From assembly GCA_016719945.1 (NCBI GenBank), contig JADJYE010000041.1:1-64000 (forward strand): a DNA stretch of 64,000 nucleotides, in the 5' to 3' direction. The stretch is from Polyangiaceae bacterium. GTDB taxonomy: Bacteria; Myxococcota_A; Polyangia; Polyangiales; Polyangiaceae. The notes below the pieces were generated by a model. That model was given only the letters and a program-made list of their open reading frames with translations. It did no database searches and was not told the DNA's origin. Below are positions 38,549 through 47,037 of the stretch, piece by piece. Every line of letters starts with the position of its first letter. The stretch's first letter is position 1. Made by a program: the position numbers and the translations under genes.

Positions 38549-38760
38549 GCCCGCCCAAGAGCAGCCCGCGTGCCACCCCGATGGCGCCCGAAATGCCGCG
38601 AGAAGTCGGGCAAGGCGCGTCAACGAGCGAGCCCGGCGGGCCTCACCCTGTGGGGGCCTTGCCACGTGGGGAGGCTGCGACTTCACGCCGCCGTCCAAGG
38701 GAGCGGGGCGCCGCCCTGGGCCCGATTGACGCCGCTGCGAGGTCATCGTGATGTAGGAGA

Positions 38761-39864
38761 ATGCCGCAGCGCAGCCTTCGCTCCTCTTCGCTTCCCCTCC
38801 TCGGCCTGCTGCTGGTCAGCGCTGCCTGTGCAGATGCTGAGGTCTTCGGCAGCGGAGCCGGAGGCAGCGGCGCGTCCGGTGGCGGTGGGGACGCGCCCGT
38901 CGGGGGGGAGGGGGGTGAGGGCGCGCAGGTCGCGAACGGCGGCGGCGGTCAGGGCTTGGGAGGGGACGGCGGCTCGCCGGCGACCGGCGGGGGTGGCAGC
39001 TCCGCCGGCTGCACCGCGCAAGAGTTCGAGTGCGACAGCGGTCAGTGTATCGCGGCCTCCGCGGTCTGCGACGACACCACGAACTGCGGAGACGGCTCCG
39101 ACGAGGCGCCCATCAACCCCGACTGCGAGGACTGCGGCTTCGACTGCGGCGACGGGACGTGCATCCCGGCCGACGCGGCCTGCGACAACTTCCAGGACTG
39201 CAACGGGGCGACCGACGAGTACCCGCAGAACCCGAGCTGCAGCCTGTGCGGGGTGGACGAGTTTCAGTGCGCCGACAGCGACTGCATCCCCGCGACCTGG
39301 GAGTGCGACGGCGGCGAAGACTGCTTCGACGGCTCCGACGAATACCCCGCGAACCCGAGCTGCTCGATGCCGATGTGCGCCGCCGACGAGTTTCAGTGCG
39401 CCGACGGGGACTGCATCCCCGCGACGTGGGAGTGCGATGGCGGCGAAGACTGCTTCGACAGCTCCGACGAATATCCGCTGAACGCGAGCTGCCCCGTGCC
39501 GATGTGTTTCCCCTGGGAGTTCGTGTGCGGCGACGGCACGTGCATCAGCGGCAGCTGGCAGTGCGACGGCTACGACGACTGCGGCGATAACTCGGACGAG
39601 GCGGGCTGCGTCGCCGGGACGTGTACGTCCTTCCAGTTCCAATGCAACGACGGCGAGTGCATCTCCGGCTCCTGGCAGTGCGACGAATACGACGACTGCA
39701 CCGACGGCTCGGACGAGGTCGGGTGCACCCCTGGCCAATGCACCCCGTTCCAGTTCGCCTGCCAGACGGGGAACGAGTGCGTGCCCAACAACTATCAGTG
39801 CGACAACTTCGACGACTGCACCGACGGGTCGGACGAGGCGCCTGCGAACGCGCTCTGCCCCTGA
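38761..39864 (+). CDS. Lipoprotein with seven LDL-receptor class A repeats
   Basis: ATG 38761 follows taggag. The leader (SSLPLLGLLLVSAAC) has its lipobox Cys at residue 23. After a Gly-rich linker of about 55 residues come seven consecutive LDLa modules (about residues 83-366). Each has six Cys and the Ca-binding end D-C-x-D-G/N/S-S-D-E, for example EFECDSGQCIAASAVCDD then NCGDGSDE, and QFQCNDGECISGSWQCDE then DCTDGSDE. Module two has NGATDE in place of the canonical GSDE and may be weakened. In animals these modules bind ligands through Ca-organised acidic loops. The bacterial ligand is unknown. The protein has no other domain. Confidence 0.9.
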   Translation: MPQRSLRSSSLPLLGLLLVSAACADAEVFGSGAGGSGASGGGGDAPVGGEGGEGAQVANGGGGQGLGGDGGSPATGGGGSSAGCTAQEFECDSGQCIAASAVCDDTTNCGDGSDEAPINPDCEDCGFDCGDGTCIPADAACDNFQDCNGATDEYPQNPSCSLCGVDEFQCADSDCIPATWECDGGEDCFDGSDEYPANPSCSMPMCAADEFQCADGDCIPATWECDGGEDCFDSSDEYPLNASCPVPMCFPWEFVCGDGTCISGSWQCDGYDDCGDNSDEAGCVAGTCTSFQFQCNDGECISGSWQCDEYDDCTDGSDEVGCTPGQCTPFQFACQTGNECVPNNYQCDNFDDCTDGSDEAPANALCP

Positions 39865-39884
39865 ATGGCGTAGGCTCACCCTCC

Positions 39885-41461
39885 GTGTCCGCCCGCCGGC
39901 GCGCCCTCGCGGTGCTCCTCCTGTGCTCGACGCTCTCGAGCGCCCACGCCTACGCCCAGGGCTCCACCGACGAGCTGCGCGAGGCCGAGGCGAAGGCGTA
40001 CTTCTTGAGCGGGGTCGAGCTGCTCAAGACCGGCAAGCTCGAGGCAGCGCTCGAGCAGTTCTCGCGCTCCAGGGAGATCGTCCCGAGAGCCAAGAACACG
40101 ATCAACGCGGCGATCTGCCTCGAGCGCCTCGGTCGACTCGACGAGGCGGCAGAGCTCTACGAGGAGGTGCAAGGCCGTCACGGCGGGGAGCTTCCGACGC
40201 CGGAGCTGGAGCGGCTCGTCACCGTGCTCAAGAGCCTGGACGCGAAGGTCGGACGCGTGGTCGTGCGCAGCAACGTGCGAGAGGGGAGCGTGCAGGTCGA
40301 CGGCAAGCCGCGAGGCAAGGTCGGGGCGCCGCTGCGGCTCATGCCGGAAAGCACAGGGTCCGCGTCGTGTCGGCGGGGTACGCGACGTTCACGGCGCCCG
40401 TCGAGATCCGCGCGGGGGAGGAGGCGGAGGTCCAGGCTTCGCTCGAGCAGCTCACTCGCGTGGGGATTCTGCGCGTGGAGGACGCCGAGAGCGAAGGCGC
40501 CGATGTGTTCGTCGATCAGGTGCTGGTGGGTCAGATCCCGTGGGAAGGGCTGGTCTCGACGGGCAGTCACCTGGTGGCGCAGCGTCGAGGGGACCGCGGG
40601 TCGCGGCCCAGGTCGGTGACGATCTCCGAAGGGCAGACCTCGCTGGTCACCTTGCCCGCCGAGCCGCTGGGCGCGGCAGTGACTGTCAGCGTCGAGCCCC
40701 CCAGCGCCAAGCTGAGCCTCGACGGGGCGCAGCTCACCGGGGGCGTCTGGGATGGGCGCTTGCCGCGCGGGAGGTATCGGGTACGCGCGGAGGAGCCAGG
40801 CTACTTTCCGCAGGAGCTCGACCTCGAGGTCGGCGGCGAGCCGGTGGATCGCAAGCTCGCCTTGACGCTCGACCCCGAGCACGCGCGCTGGCCGAGGTCA
40901 CCGCGCGGAGACTTCCTGCTCGGCGTCGTCGGCGGCTCGGCGTTCGGCGGTGGGCTCGGGAGCGGGGGCGAGGGGACGTGCCCCGCCGCGTGCGCCCAGA
41001 ACAACCCGGCGTTCGGATATCTCGTGGCCGCGCGGGTCGGCTATCGCTTCACGACCGGGACGGCGATCGAGGCGACCGGGGGCTACGCGGCCGCCACGAC
41101 CTCGCTCCTGCGTGAGGTGAGAGATCGCTTCTCCACCTCCGGCCAGCCGCAGGTGACTCGCTATCAGCTGTCGGAGGTGGTCGACCTGTCACTGCCCTTC
41201 GTCGGCCTCGGGGTCAGTCAGCAGGCGAGGGTTTGGGGACCGCTGAGCTTGGTCGCGCGGGTGACGGGAGGCGTGGCCTTCGCGAAGACCACGGGATCGA
41301 TCTCCGCGCTCGCGCAGACGAAGGGTGACCCCGCGCCAGCGTTCGTCGACGGAGCGAGCGAGCCGGACGGACCCGTGGCATTCCTGCAGCCCGAGATCGG
41401 CCTCGAGCTCGCAGCCTCTCATGCCTCGACTCACGATGATGCACGCCTCCGGCGGCGTTAG
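39885..41461 (+). CDS. TPR/PEGA-domain protein with outer-membrane-barrel-like C-terminus (one frameshift)
   Basis: GTG 39885 starts VSARRRALAVLLLCSTLSSAHAYAQ, a cleavable leader. TPR-like helices follow (AEAKAYFLSGVELLKTGKLEAALEQFSRSREI; INAAICLERLGRLDEAAELYEEV), then PEGA-type beta units (VVVRSNVREGSVQVDGKPRGKVGAPLRL; GILRVEDAESEGADVFVDQVLVGQIPW; VTVSVEPPSAKLSLDGAQL; GRYRVRAEEPGYFPQELDLEV). A missing G at about 40346 breaks the frame between LRLMP and GKHRVRVVSAGYATFTAP. The C-terminal part resembles a beta-barrel (GYLVAARVGYRFTTGTAIEATGGYAAA; VDLSLPFVGLGVSQQARVWG). The final residues look out of frame, so another indel near 41410 may hide the true end. Confidence 0.8.
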
Positions 41462-41943
41462 CGAGTGCAGCAACGGTGCCGCGGTGCACGGTGGTGCGAT
41501 CTACGCCATCGAGGCGAGCTGGATGGGGCCGGCTGCACAGGCTGCGCGACGATCTGCGCAGCGCTGCGCGAAGGAGCGCGCACCCTTGCGCAGCCACCCG
41601 GAGCGACAGGCTGCGCTTCGCGACGCGGCTACCCGTGCGTTTCGGCCGCGCCCGCGTCGGAGCGTCGTTGGGAGGCGTCGTGATGTTGAATGGCGCCGAT
41701 GCTCATGGTCACACCCCCTTGTGTCGGTCGGTCCGGCAACCCACGTGCTGGATGCAGCGCCAGACAAGGGGCTCAATCTCGCCGCGAGGGAGCCTGCGCC
41801 AACACCCTTCTTCGTCGGCTCGTGGAGGCGGAGCCTCGTCCGCCCGGTTGGAAATCCCTATCCGCTCACTTACCATCGGATCGCCGCAAGGACCCCGGGC
41901 TCGTTCGAGCTCTTGAAGGAGAACCCCAGGGGATTCGTCGAGC
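41462..41943 (+). other. Intergenic stretch, possible remainder of the barrel gene
   Basis: No convincing gene. The plus strand contains coding-like scraps (GAAVHGGAIYAIEASWMG at about 41476-41530; FGRARVGASLGGVVML at about 41640-41690) that could be the end of the PEGA/barrel gene after a further indel. I see no RNA gene or repeat here. Confidence 0.3.
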
Positions 41944-42528
41944 GTGACGAGCATGACGGAGGAGACCGTGGACGCACGACCCCAAGCCGGCGCCGCTGCG
42001 GGCTACAGGGTCCCCCGTGGGACGAAATTCCCGGAGGTCTGCGTGAAGTGCGGCCGACCGGAGGGTGTAGCCACGCGCCGCCGGCGGTTTTCGTACGTGT
42101 CGCCGACCCTCTACGTCGCGTTCACCTTCGGATGCGTCGGCATGATTCTCGGTGCCGTCCTCTACATCGTCACGCGAAGGACCATGACCTTCGGGATACC
42201 GACGTGCTCGACGTGCAGTCAGGGCTGGGAGCGCGCGTCGCGATGGCCGGTCATCTACTTCGTGGGGTCGCTCTTGACGACCGTGGTCGCTTCGTTCGTA
42301 TGGAAGGTCGACTTGGACCGGCTCTGGCTGCCCGTCGTCGGGGTCGCTGCGACCGTCTTCGGCACGATGGCGATTCATTCCATCGGTCGGAAGCACCAGC
42401 TGTGGGCCACGGGGATCGAAGAGAAGTACGCGACCCTGGCTGGGATTCACCCTGCGGTGGTGGACGTGCTCCAGGCGAGCGCCGACCTGAACGGTGCGGC
42501 TCGGCGCGTGTCGGGACCTCACGCCTGA
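41944..42528 (+). CDS. Membrane protein with N-terminal zinc-ribbon-like CxxC pairs
   Basis: GTG 41944 or ATG 41953 starts a protein of about 194 residues. A C-x-x-C (EVCVKCGRPEG) precedes the first membrane helix pair region (VAFTFGCVGMILGAVLYIV), and a second C-x-x-C follows (PTCSTCSQGWERA). Together they could bind one Zn across a hairpin. Two more hydrophobic helices follow (VIYFVGSLLTTVVASFVW; LPVVGVAATVFGTMAI). The C-terminus is soluble. The function is unknown. The next gene starts 30 bases downstream. Confidence 0.75.
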   Translation: MTSMTEETVDARPQAGAAAGYRVPRGTKFPEVCVKCGRPEGVATRRRRFSYVSPTLYVAFTFGCVGMILGAVLYIVTRRTMTFGIPTCSTCSQGWERASRWPVIYFVGSLLTTVVASFVWKVDLDRLWLPVVGVAATVFGTMAIHSIGRKHQLWATGIEEKYATLAGIHPAVVDVLQASADLNGAARRVSGPHA

Positions 42529-42558
42529 TCGGCGAGCGGATCGAGCGCACGTGGTAAG

Positions 42559-43545
42559 GTGATCGACGTGGCCGGACAAGCTCCGCTACAGGTCGCCGTT
42601 CGCGCCGAGCGCCACGAGCTCACGGTCCCCTTTCGCATCTCGCGCGGCGACAAGACGCACGCCGAGGTCGTCGTGGTGGAGCTCACCACGACGACGGGAG
42701 CCCGCGCCGCGGGTGAGGGCGTCCCCTACGCGCGCTACGGGGAGTCGGTCGCCAGCGTGCTGTCGGCGCTCTCGCCGGCGACGGGGCAACCCGCCAACGA
42801 GGCGTCGCTCACCGCGCTCTCTCGCGAGCTGGCCGGGGCCGCGAAGAACGCGCTGTCGAGCGCGCTGTTCGCGCTGCGCCACCCGGCGCGATGCCGTGTG
42901 GCGCTCTCGGACTTCGACCTCTCGACGAGCGCGCGCACCGTGGCGCTCGACTTGCCCGCGCGCATGGCCGAGGCCGCGCGCGATCTCCGCTGCCGATGGG
43001 TCAAGGTGAAGCTCCAAGGCGACGACCTCGATCTCGAGCGGCTCCAGGCGGTGCGCGCCGCACAGCCCGATACCCCTCTCTGGCTCGACGCGAACGAGGG
43101 CTTCACGCGCGAACGTTTCGGGCAGCTCACGCCGCACCTCGGGCGCCTGGGGGTGGCGCTGATCGAGCAACCGTTCCCGGTCGCTGACGAGGCCGCGGCG
43201 GCGGCGCTCGGCGAGCTTCCGGCGCCGCTTTGCGCGGACGAGTCGTTTCACACTGCGGCGGACGCGGAGCGCCTCGCTCGCCTCGGCTACCGGGCGGTCA
43301 ACGTGAAGCTCGACAAGGCCGGCGGCATCGAGGCAGCCATCGAGGCCGCGGAGCGCGCGCACGCGGTGGGCCTCAGCGTGGCGTTCGGGTGCATGGTGTC
43401 GACGGAGCTGTCGATCGCGGCTGCGTGGGTGGCGGTCAAGGAGATCGCGCGCTGCGGGATCCCGGTGCCGTTCTTGGACCTCGACGGCGCGACGTTCTTG
43501 CGTGCGCCGCGCTCGCTGGCGGACACGGGGTTCGGCGCCGGTTGA
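42559..43545 (+). CDS. Dipeptide epimerase-like enolase-superfamily enzyme
   Basis: A muconate-lactonizing/enolase-superfamily TIM barrel. The N-terminal capping domain (VAVRAERHELTVPFRISRG...HAEVVVVELTT) precedes the barrel. It carries the K-x-K motif RWVKVKLQGDD, the metal ligands LWLDANEGF (Asp), ALIEQPF (Glu) and LCADESF (Asp), and the second general-base Lys in VNVKLDKAGG. This pattern is that of L-Ala-D/L-Glu and related dipeptide epimerases, which recycle murein or other peptides. Exact substrate is unknown. At 328 residues it is slightly short for the family, which averages about 340-350. GTG 42559 is the probable start, preceded by taagg. Confidence 0.85.
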   Translation: MIDVAGQAPLQVAVRAERHELTVPFRISRGDKTHAEVVVVELTTTTGARAAGEGVPYARYGESVASVLSALSPATGQPANEASLTALSRELAGAAKNALSSALFALRHPARCRVALSDFDLSTSARTVALDLPARMAEAARDLRCRWVKVKLQGDDLDLERLQAVRAAQPDTPLWLDANEGFTRERFGQLTPHLGRLGVALIEQPFPVADEAAAAALGELPAPLCADESFHTAADAERLARLGYRAVNVKLDKAGGIEAAIEAAERAHAVGLSVAFGCMVSTELSIAAAWVAVKEIARCGIPVPFLDLDGATFLRAPRSLADTGFGAG

Positions 43546-43638
43546 GAGACTGGACGAGGCGCGAGCGAACCGTTTGCGCATGACGCACCGCTGACGCGCA
43601 CGCAATGCGCGGAGCGTAGCTGGGCTAGCGAGCCCTCA

Positions 43639-44289
43639 ATGGGCGTTCTCAACCATTCTCGAGCTTTAACGATACGAGCATCAGCAGGTACACCGAATGC
43701 AACGCTCGGGGGGATGGGCGTCCACCGCTCCGACGATCCGCGACTCACCGCGACGGTCCCCGCGATGCCGGCGGTGCGAGCGCGTCCCGAGGACGCGGGG
43801 GTCGAGGACCTCGGGCTGGCTGCGATGAACATCGACCTCCACCCGGACGCCGCCGAGTCCGCTTGGTTGATGGTGCTCCTCGAGGAGCTCGAGCCCATGT
43901 TGGGCGAGGGGGTGTTCTTGGAGGCCAAACGCTGGCTCCAGCGAGGCAGCTACAGCTCGGTGTTTACGCTGCTGGAGGGCGTCGTGGCCGCCGAGCCGCG
44001 TAACGTCTCCCTCCATCGCATCACGGGAGAGCTCCGCGCCGGCGTCCTTCGTCTCCTCGAGCGACGGATCGGGGGCCGCCACCGTCGCGTCCTGGCTCGG
44101 GCGGGGATGGGCGAGCTAGGGCCGCAGTACCGAGCCCTGCTGGAGCTCGCGCGTGAGAGGCCGACGATCGGAGAGCTCGTCTCCCGCTCGAGCCTGCCGG
44201 AGATCGAGGTCCTCGAGCACCTCGCCCAGCTCGCGTCGCGAGGTTGGCTGATGCTCGCTCCGCTGACCGTCGCGCCCTCTCCTCGCTGA
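43639..44289 (+). CDS. Hypothetical protein, winged-helix-like C-terminus
   Basis: The start is uncertain: ATG 43639, ATG 43714 or ATG 43825 (MNIDLHPDAAESAW) are in frame. The middle is helical (SAWLMVLLEELEPMLGEGVFLEAKRWL; YSSVFTLLEGVVAAEPRNVSLHRITGELRAGVLRLLERRI). The end (QYRALLELARERPTIGELVSRSSLPEIEVLEHLAQLASRGWL) resembles a small winged helix as found at the end of DUF4388/PATAN proteins in delta-proteobacterial regulators. No receiver or GTPase domain is attached. It converges on the GMC oxidoreductase gene. Confidence 0.6.
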   Translation: MGVLNHSRALTIRASAGTPNATLGGMGVHRSDDPRLTATVPAMPAVRARPEDAGVEDLGLAAMNIDLHPDAAESAWLMVLLEELEPMLGEGVFLEAKRWLQRGSYSSVFTLLEGVVAAEPRNVSLHRITGELRAGVLRLLERRIGGRHRRVLARAGMGELGPQYRALLELARERPTIGELVSRSSLPEIEVLEHLAQLASRGWLMLAPLTVAPSPR

Positions 44290-44313
44290 GGCAGCTCCCC
44301 CGGGGGCCTTGGC

Positions 44314-46236
44314 TCAGGCGTCTACGACGAGGTCGGCGCAGACCGCGGCGAGGGTCATGATGGGGATCTGTGGATTTACGCCCAGGTTGCCGGGGAAGAC
44401 GCTCGAGTCGGCGACGAAGAGCTTGGCCACGTGGTGGTGCTCGAAGCTCGGGCCGACCACGCTCTTCGCGGGGTCCGACCCCATCCGCGCGGTGCCGAAC
44501 AGGTGCGTCATCGACATCGCGTACGCCCGCGGCGACAGCGGCCCCTCGCGTTCGAAGCGCTCGAGGGTCGCGCGATCTTTGATCACGGCGTCGAAGCCCG
44601 GGACGCCTGGGTAGATCTCGGTCGCGCCGGCGGCGAGGAACAGGTCGCCCATCACCCGCACGGCCCGCCGCGCCTTCACGAGGTCGTCCGGGTGGAGCGA
44701 GTAGAAGACCTGAGGCCGCCCATTGAGGAGGCGAACGCTGCCCTCGCCGCGCGCGCGCAGTGCGGTTCCCCATACGGCGAAGCGATCGAGCTCGGCGAGC
44801 CCGCGCGCCAGCTCGCGACCATAACCAGGGACGCGGCTCGCGAGGATCGAGAGGTCGAACCCCAGCGCCTCGACCTTCAGGCCCTCGGCGCGGAGGCCGA
44901 CCACCTCGTGGCCTTGCGTCGCGCCGAGCTGGTTGTTTGCGGGCTCGCTGAAGCGGCCGGTGACCGAGACGCCCGGGTGCGCGGTGAGGTGCCTGCCGAC
45001 AGGCCCGTGATCGAGTCCGCTCGCGAGCAGCAGCGCGGGCGTGCCAATGGCGCTCGCGGCGAGCACGACGGCGTGCCGCGCGAAGACGTCGAAGCGCGCG
45101 CCTGCCGCGCTCGTGCCTGCGACGCCGAGCGCGCGGCGCCCATCGTGGAGCACCCGCGACACGCGCATGCCGGCGAGGATGCGCGCGCCGCTGTGGACCG
45201 CGTCGGCGAGGAAGCTTCGGTCCATCGACAGCTTTGCGCCGTTGGGACAGCCCTGCAGGCAACGGCCGCTGCCCAGGCAGCCGTGCACGTTGCGGAAGAT
45301 GGGGCGCGACTCGAGCGACAGGGCGCGGGCCCCGTCGGCGAGGAGCTGGTTCTTTCGACCGGCGACGGCGTCTTCTGTCGGCGCGATGCCGAGGCGCGAC
45401 CAGATCGCGTCCTCGTGGGTCTTTAGGCGGGCGGGGTCGAGCGTGCCCGCGAGGCCGGGGTCGGCCGAGACCCAAGCGTCGAGCGTCTCCCGATTGAAGC
45501 GCCAGCTGATGGCGCCATTGATGACCGAGGTGCCCCCCACGGCCACGCCCTGAAGGTAGGGCATGGGGTTGTTGCCGAGGGCCATCGAGGTGCCCATCTC
45601 CCGGTAGAGGCGGGCCATGGACGTGAGGCCGGAGGCGACGAAGCTCTCGGGCGGGGCAGCGTGGCCTTCCTCCAGCACGACGACGTCGAGGCCGCGCGCT
45701 GCGAGGGAGCGCGCGACGGTGGCGCCGGCCGGGCCGCTGCCGACGATGACGACGTCGGCGTCGAAGGATTGCGGACGGGTCAGCGCGCGACCGTCGAGAT
45801 GGACGAGGCGCGGGGCGTCGCCGGACGCCGGGCGCGGCGGCCTCGGCGCGAGCGGCCCGGCCGCGAGCCTTTCGCGCACGCGCGCGTCCTCGTAATAGGC
45901 GAAGGTCGCCAGGATCTTGAGGGTCGCGAGCAGCTAGCGCTTCGCGTAGAGCGGGCTCTCGACCATGGCCTCGATGAAGCGGACGCGCGCGCCCGATTCG
46001 AGCGCGAAGAAGGGCCTGCGAAAGCGCAGGTCGGCGAGCGGCGCGAACGTGGCGGCCGCGACCATGGCCCGCAGGCCGGGCGCGAACGCGGGCCCCGGGG
46101 CGTGATCGATCGCGGCATAGAAGCTGGTCTTGTCGACCGACGCGAACGGTGGCAGGCCGTGCGCCTCGACGGGCCCCAGGATCGCCTCGAAGAGCGCCTC
46201 CGCCCACGCGCGCTCGGTGGGGCCGAGCGCGCTCAT
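44314..46236 (-). CDS. GMC oxidoreductase interrupted by an in-frame TAG
   Basis: Start ATG 46236 (MSALGPTERAWAEALFEAIL), overlapping the upstream stop as ATGA. The N-terminal 100 residues form a helical cap found fused to some GMC-type alcohol oxidases. An in-frame TAG at 45934-45936 follows SPLYAKR. The same frame continues LLATLKILATFAYYEDARVRERL with no shift. The FAD domain is complete: VVIVGSGPAGATVARSLAARGLDVVVLEEG, GVAVGGTSVINGAISWRFN, a Cys-rich loop CLGSGRCLQGCPNGAK, and the C-terminus HLFGTARMG...GVNPQIPIMTLA with the active-site His/Asn region. It oxidises an alcohol, perhaps a sterol or long-chain alcohol. Read-through yields 640 residues. The downstream part (from GTG 45879) could start independently. 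The cause may be error, mutation or recoding. Confidence 0.8.
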
Positions 46237-46781
46237 CGCAGGATCGCTGGCACGAAGTCGATGCGGTGATCTCGCTCGAGGGTGAAGTACGTCGGCGTCT
46301 CGACGCAGCGGCCGGCGATGACGAGGTAGCTGACGCCGAGCAGCTCGTCGGCGTTGCCGGCCTCGAGCGCGACCAGCGGATCCTTGATGAGGCGCTGGGT
46401 GATGGGGTTCGGCGCCAGGGAGTAGTCGATGACGAGCCCGCGATCGAAGCCCTTGGGCATCGGCACGCCGTCCGGCGCCACGACCCCATAGTTCCACTCC
46501 GTGACAGGGACGCCGCCGCGTCGCTTCGGCCGGCTCGGCGCGTCGATGCCGTCCTGATGGAGGCGGACGTTCCAGCCGAGGAGACGCTTCGACTCGGGGT
46601 GGCGCCAGAAGGTCTTCTGGAACGTCTTCCACGTCGCGAGCTCGATCACCCGCGGCAGGCCGAGGCTCGTGCCACGGTAGGCGTAGCCCTCGAGGGCGGC
46701 GGGATCGACGGCGTGACCCTCGACGATGTGGCGGCGCAGCTCGGCGTGCGTGGCTCTGCGGAGATCGCGGGCGAGGGACAT
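46233..46781 (-). CDS. Conserved hypothetical partner of the GMC oxidoreductase
   Basis: ATG 46781 begins MSLARDLRRATHAELRRHIVEGHAVDPAALEGYAYRGTSLGLP. It is a 182-residue soluble beta-rich protein (VIELATWKTFQKTFWRHPESKRLLGWNVRL; GVVAPDGVPMPKGFDRGLVIDYSL; ELLGVSYLVIAGRCVETPTYFTLERDH). Its TGA overlaps the GMC start (ATGA), so the two are translated together and probably work on one substrate. No named domain is recognised. Confidence 0.75.
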   Translation of the reverse strand: MSLARDLRRATHAELRRHIVEGHAVDPAALEGYAYRGTSLGLPRVIELATWKTFQKTFWRHPESKRLLGWNVRLHQDGIDAPSRPKRRGGVPVTEWNYGVVAPDGVPMPKGFDRGLVIDYSLAPNPITQRLIKDPLVALEAGNADELLGVSYLVIAGRCVETPTYFTLERDHRIDFVPAILR

Positions 46782-46822
46782 CGGGGGCCGCGAGCATATC
46801 GCGGAGGTGGGCGGGCAGTGGC

Positions 46823-46996
46823 GGCGACAGGGAGGGGGAACCTTGCGGCCAGGGTGGGCCTGGGCGTCGCCGAAGGGGCGGCGGTGGCGACCGGGAGGGG
46901 GAACCTTGCGGCCAGGGTGGGGCTCGGCGTCGCCGGTGGGGCGTGTCGGCGACAGGGAGGGGGAACCTTGCGGCCAGGGTGGGCCTGGGCGTCGCC
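46823..46996 (+). repeat. Left group of three G-rich 49-bp repeats
   Basis: Copies lie at 46823-46871, 46886-46934 and 46948-46996. Each opens GGCGAC and closes GTCGCC. The G-tracts GGGAGGGGG and GGGTGGG lie either side of the constant core CCTTGCGGCC. Spacers are 13-14 bp. They share orientation and sequence with the ten copies on the far side of the transposase-like gene. The variant GGGGGAACC is specific to this group. Confidence 0.9.
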
Positions 46997-47037
46997 GAAG
47001 GGGCGGCGGTGGGCGCGTGCGCCGTGGCGGCGGCGAC

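Noticed and set aside
44431..45426. Plus-strand frames opposite the GMC oxidoreductase
   Set aside because: Composition is Arg/Ala/Gly-rich antisense, whereas the minus strand shows all GMC motifs.
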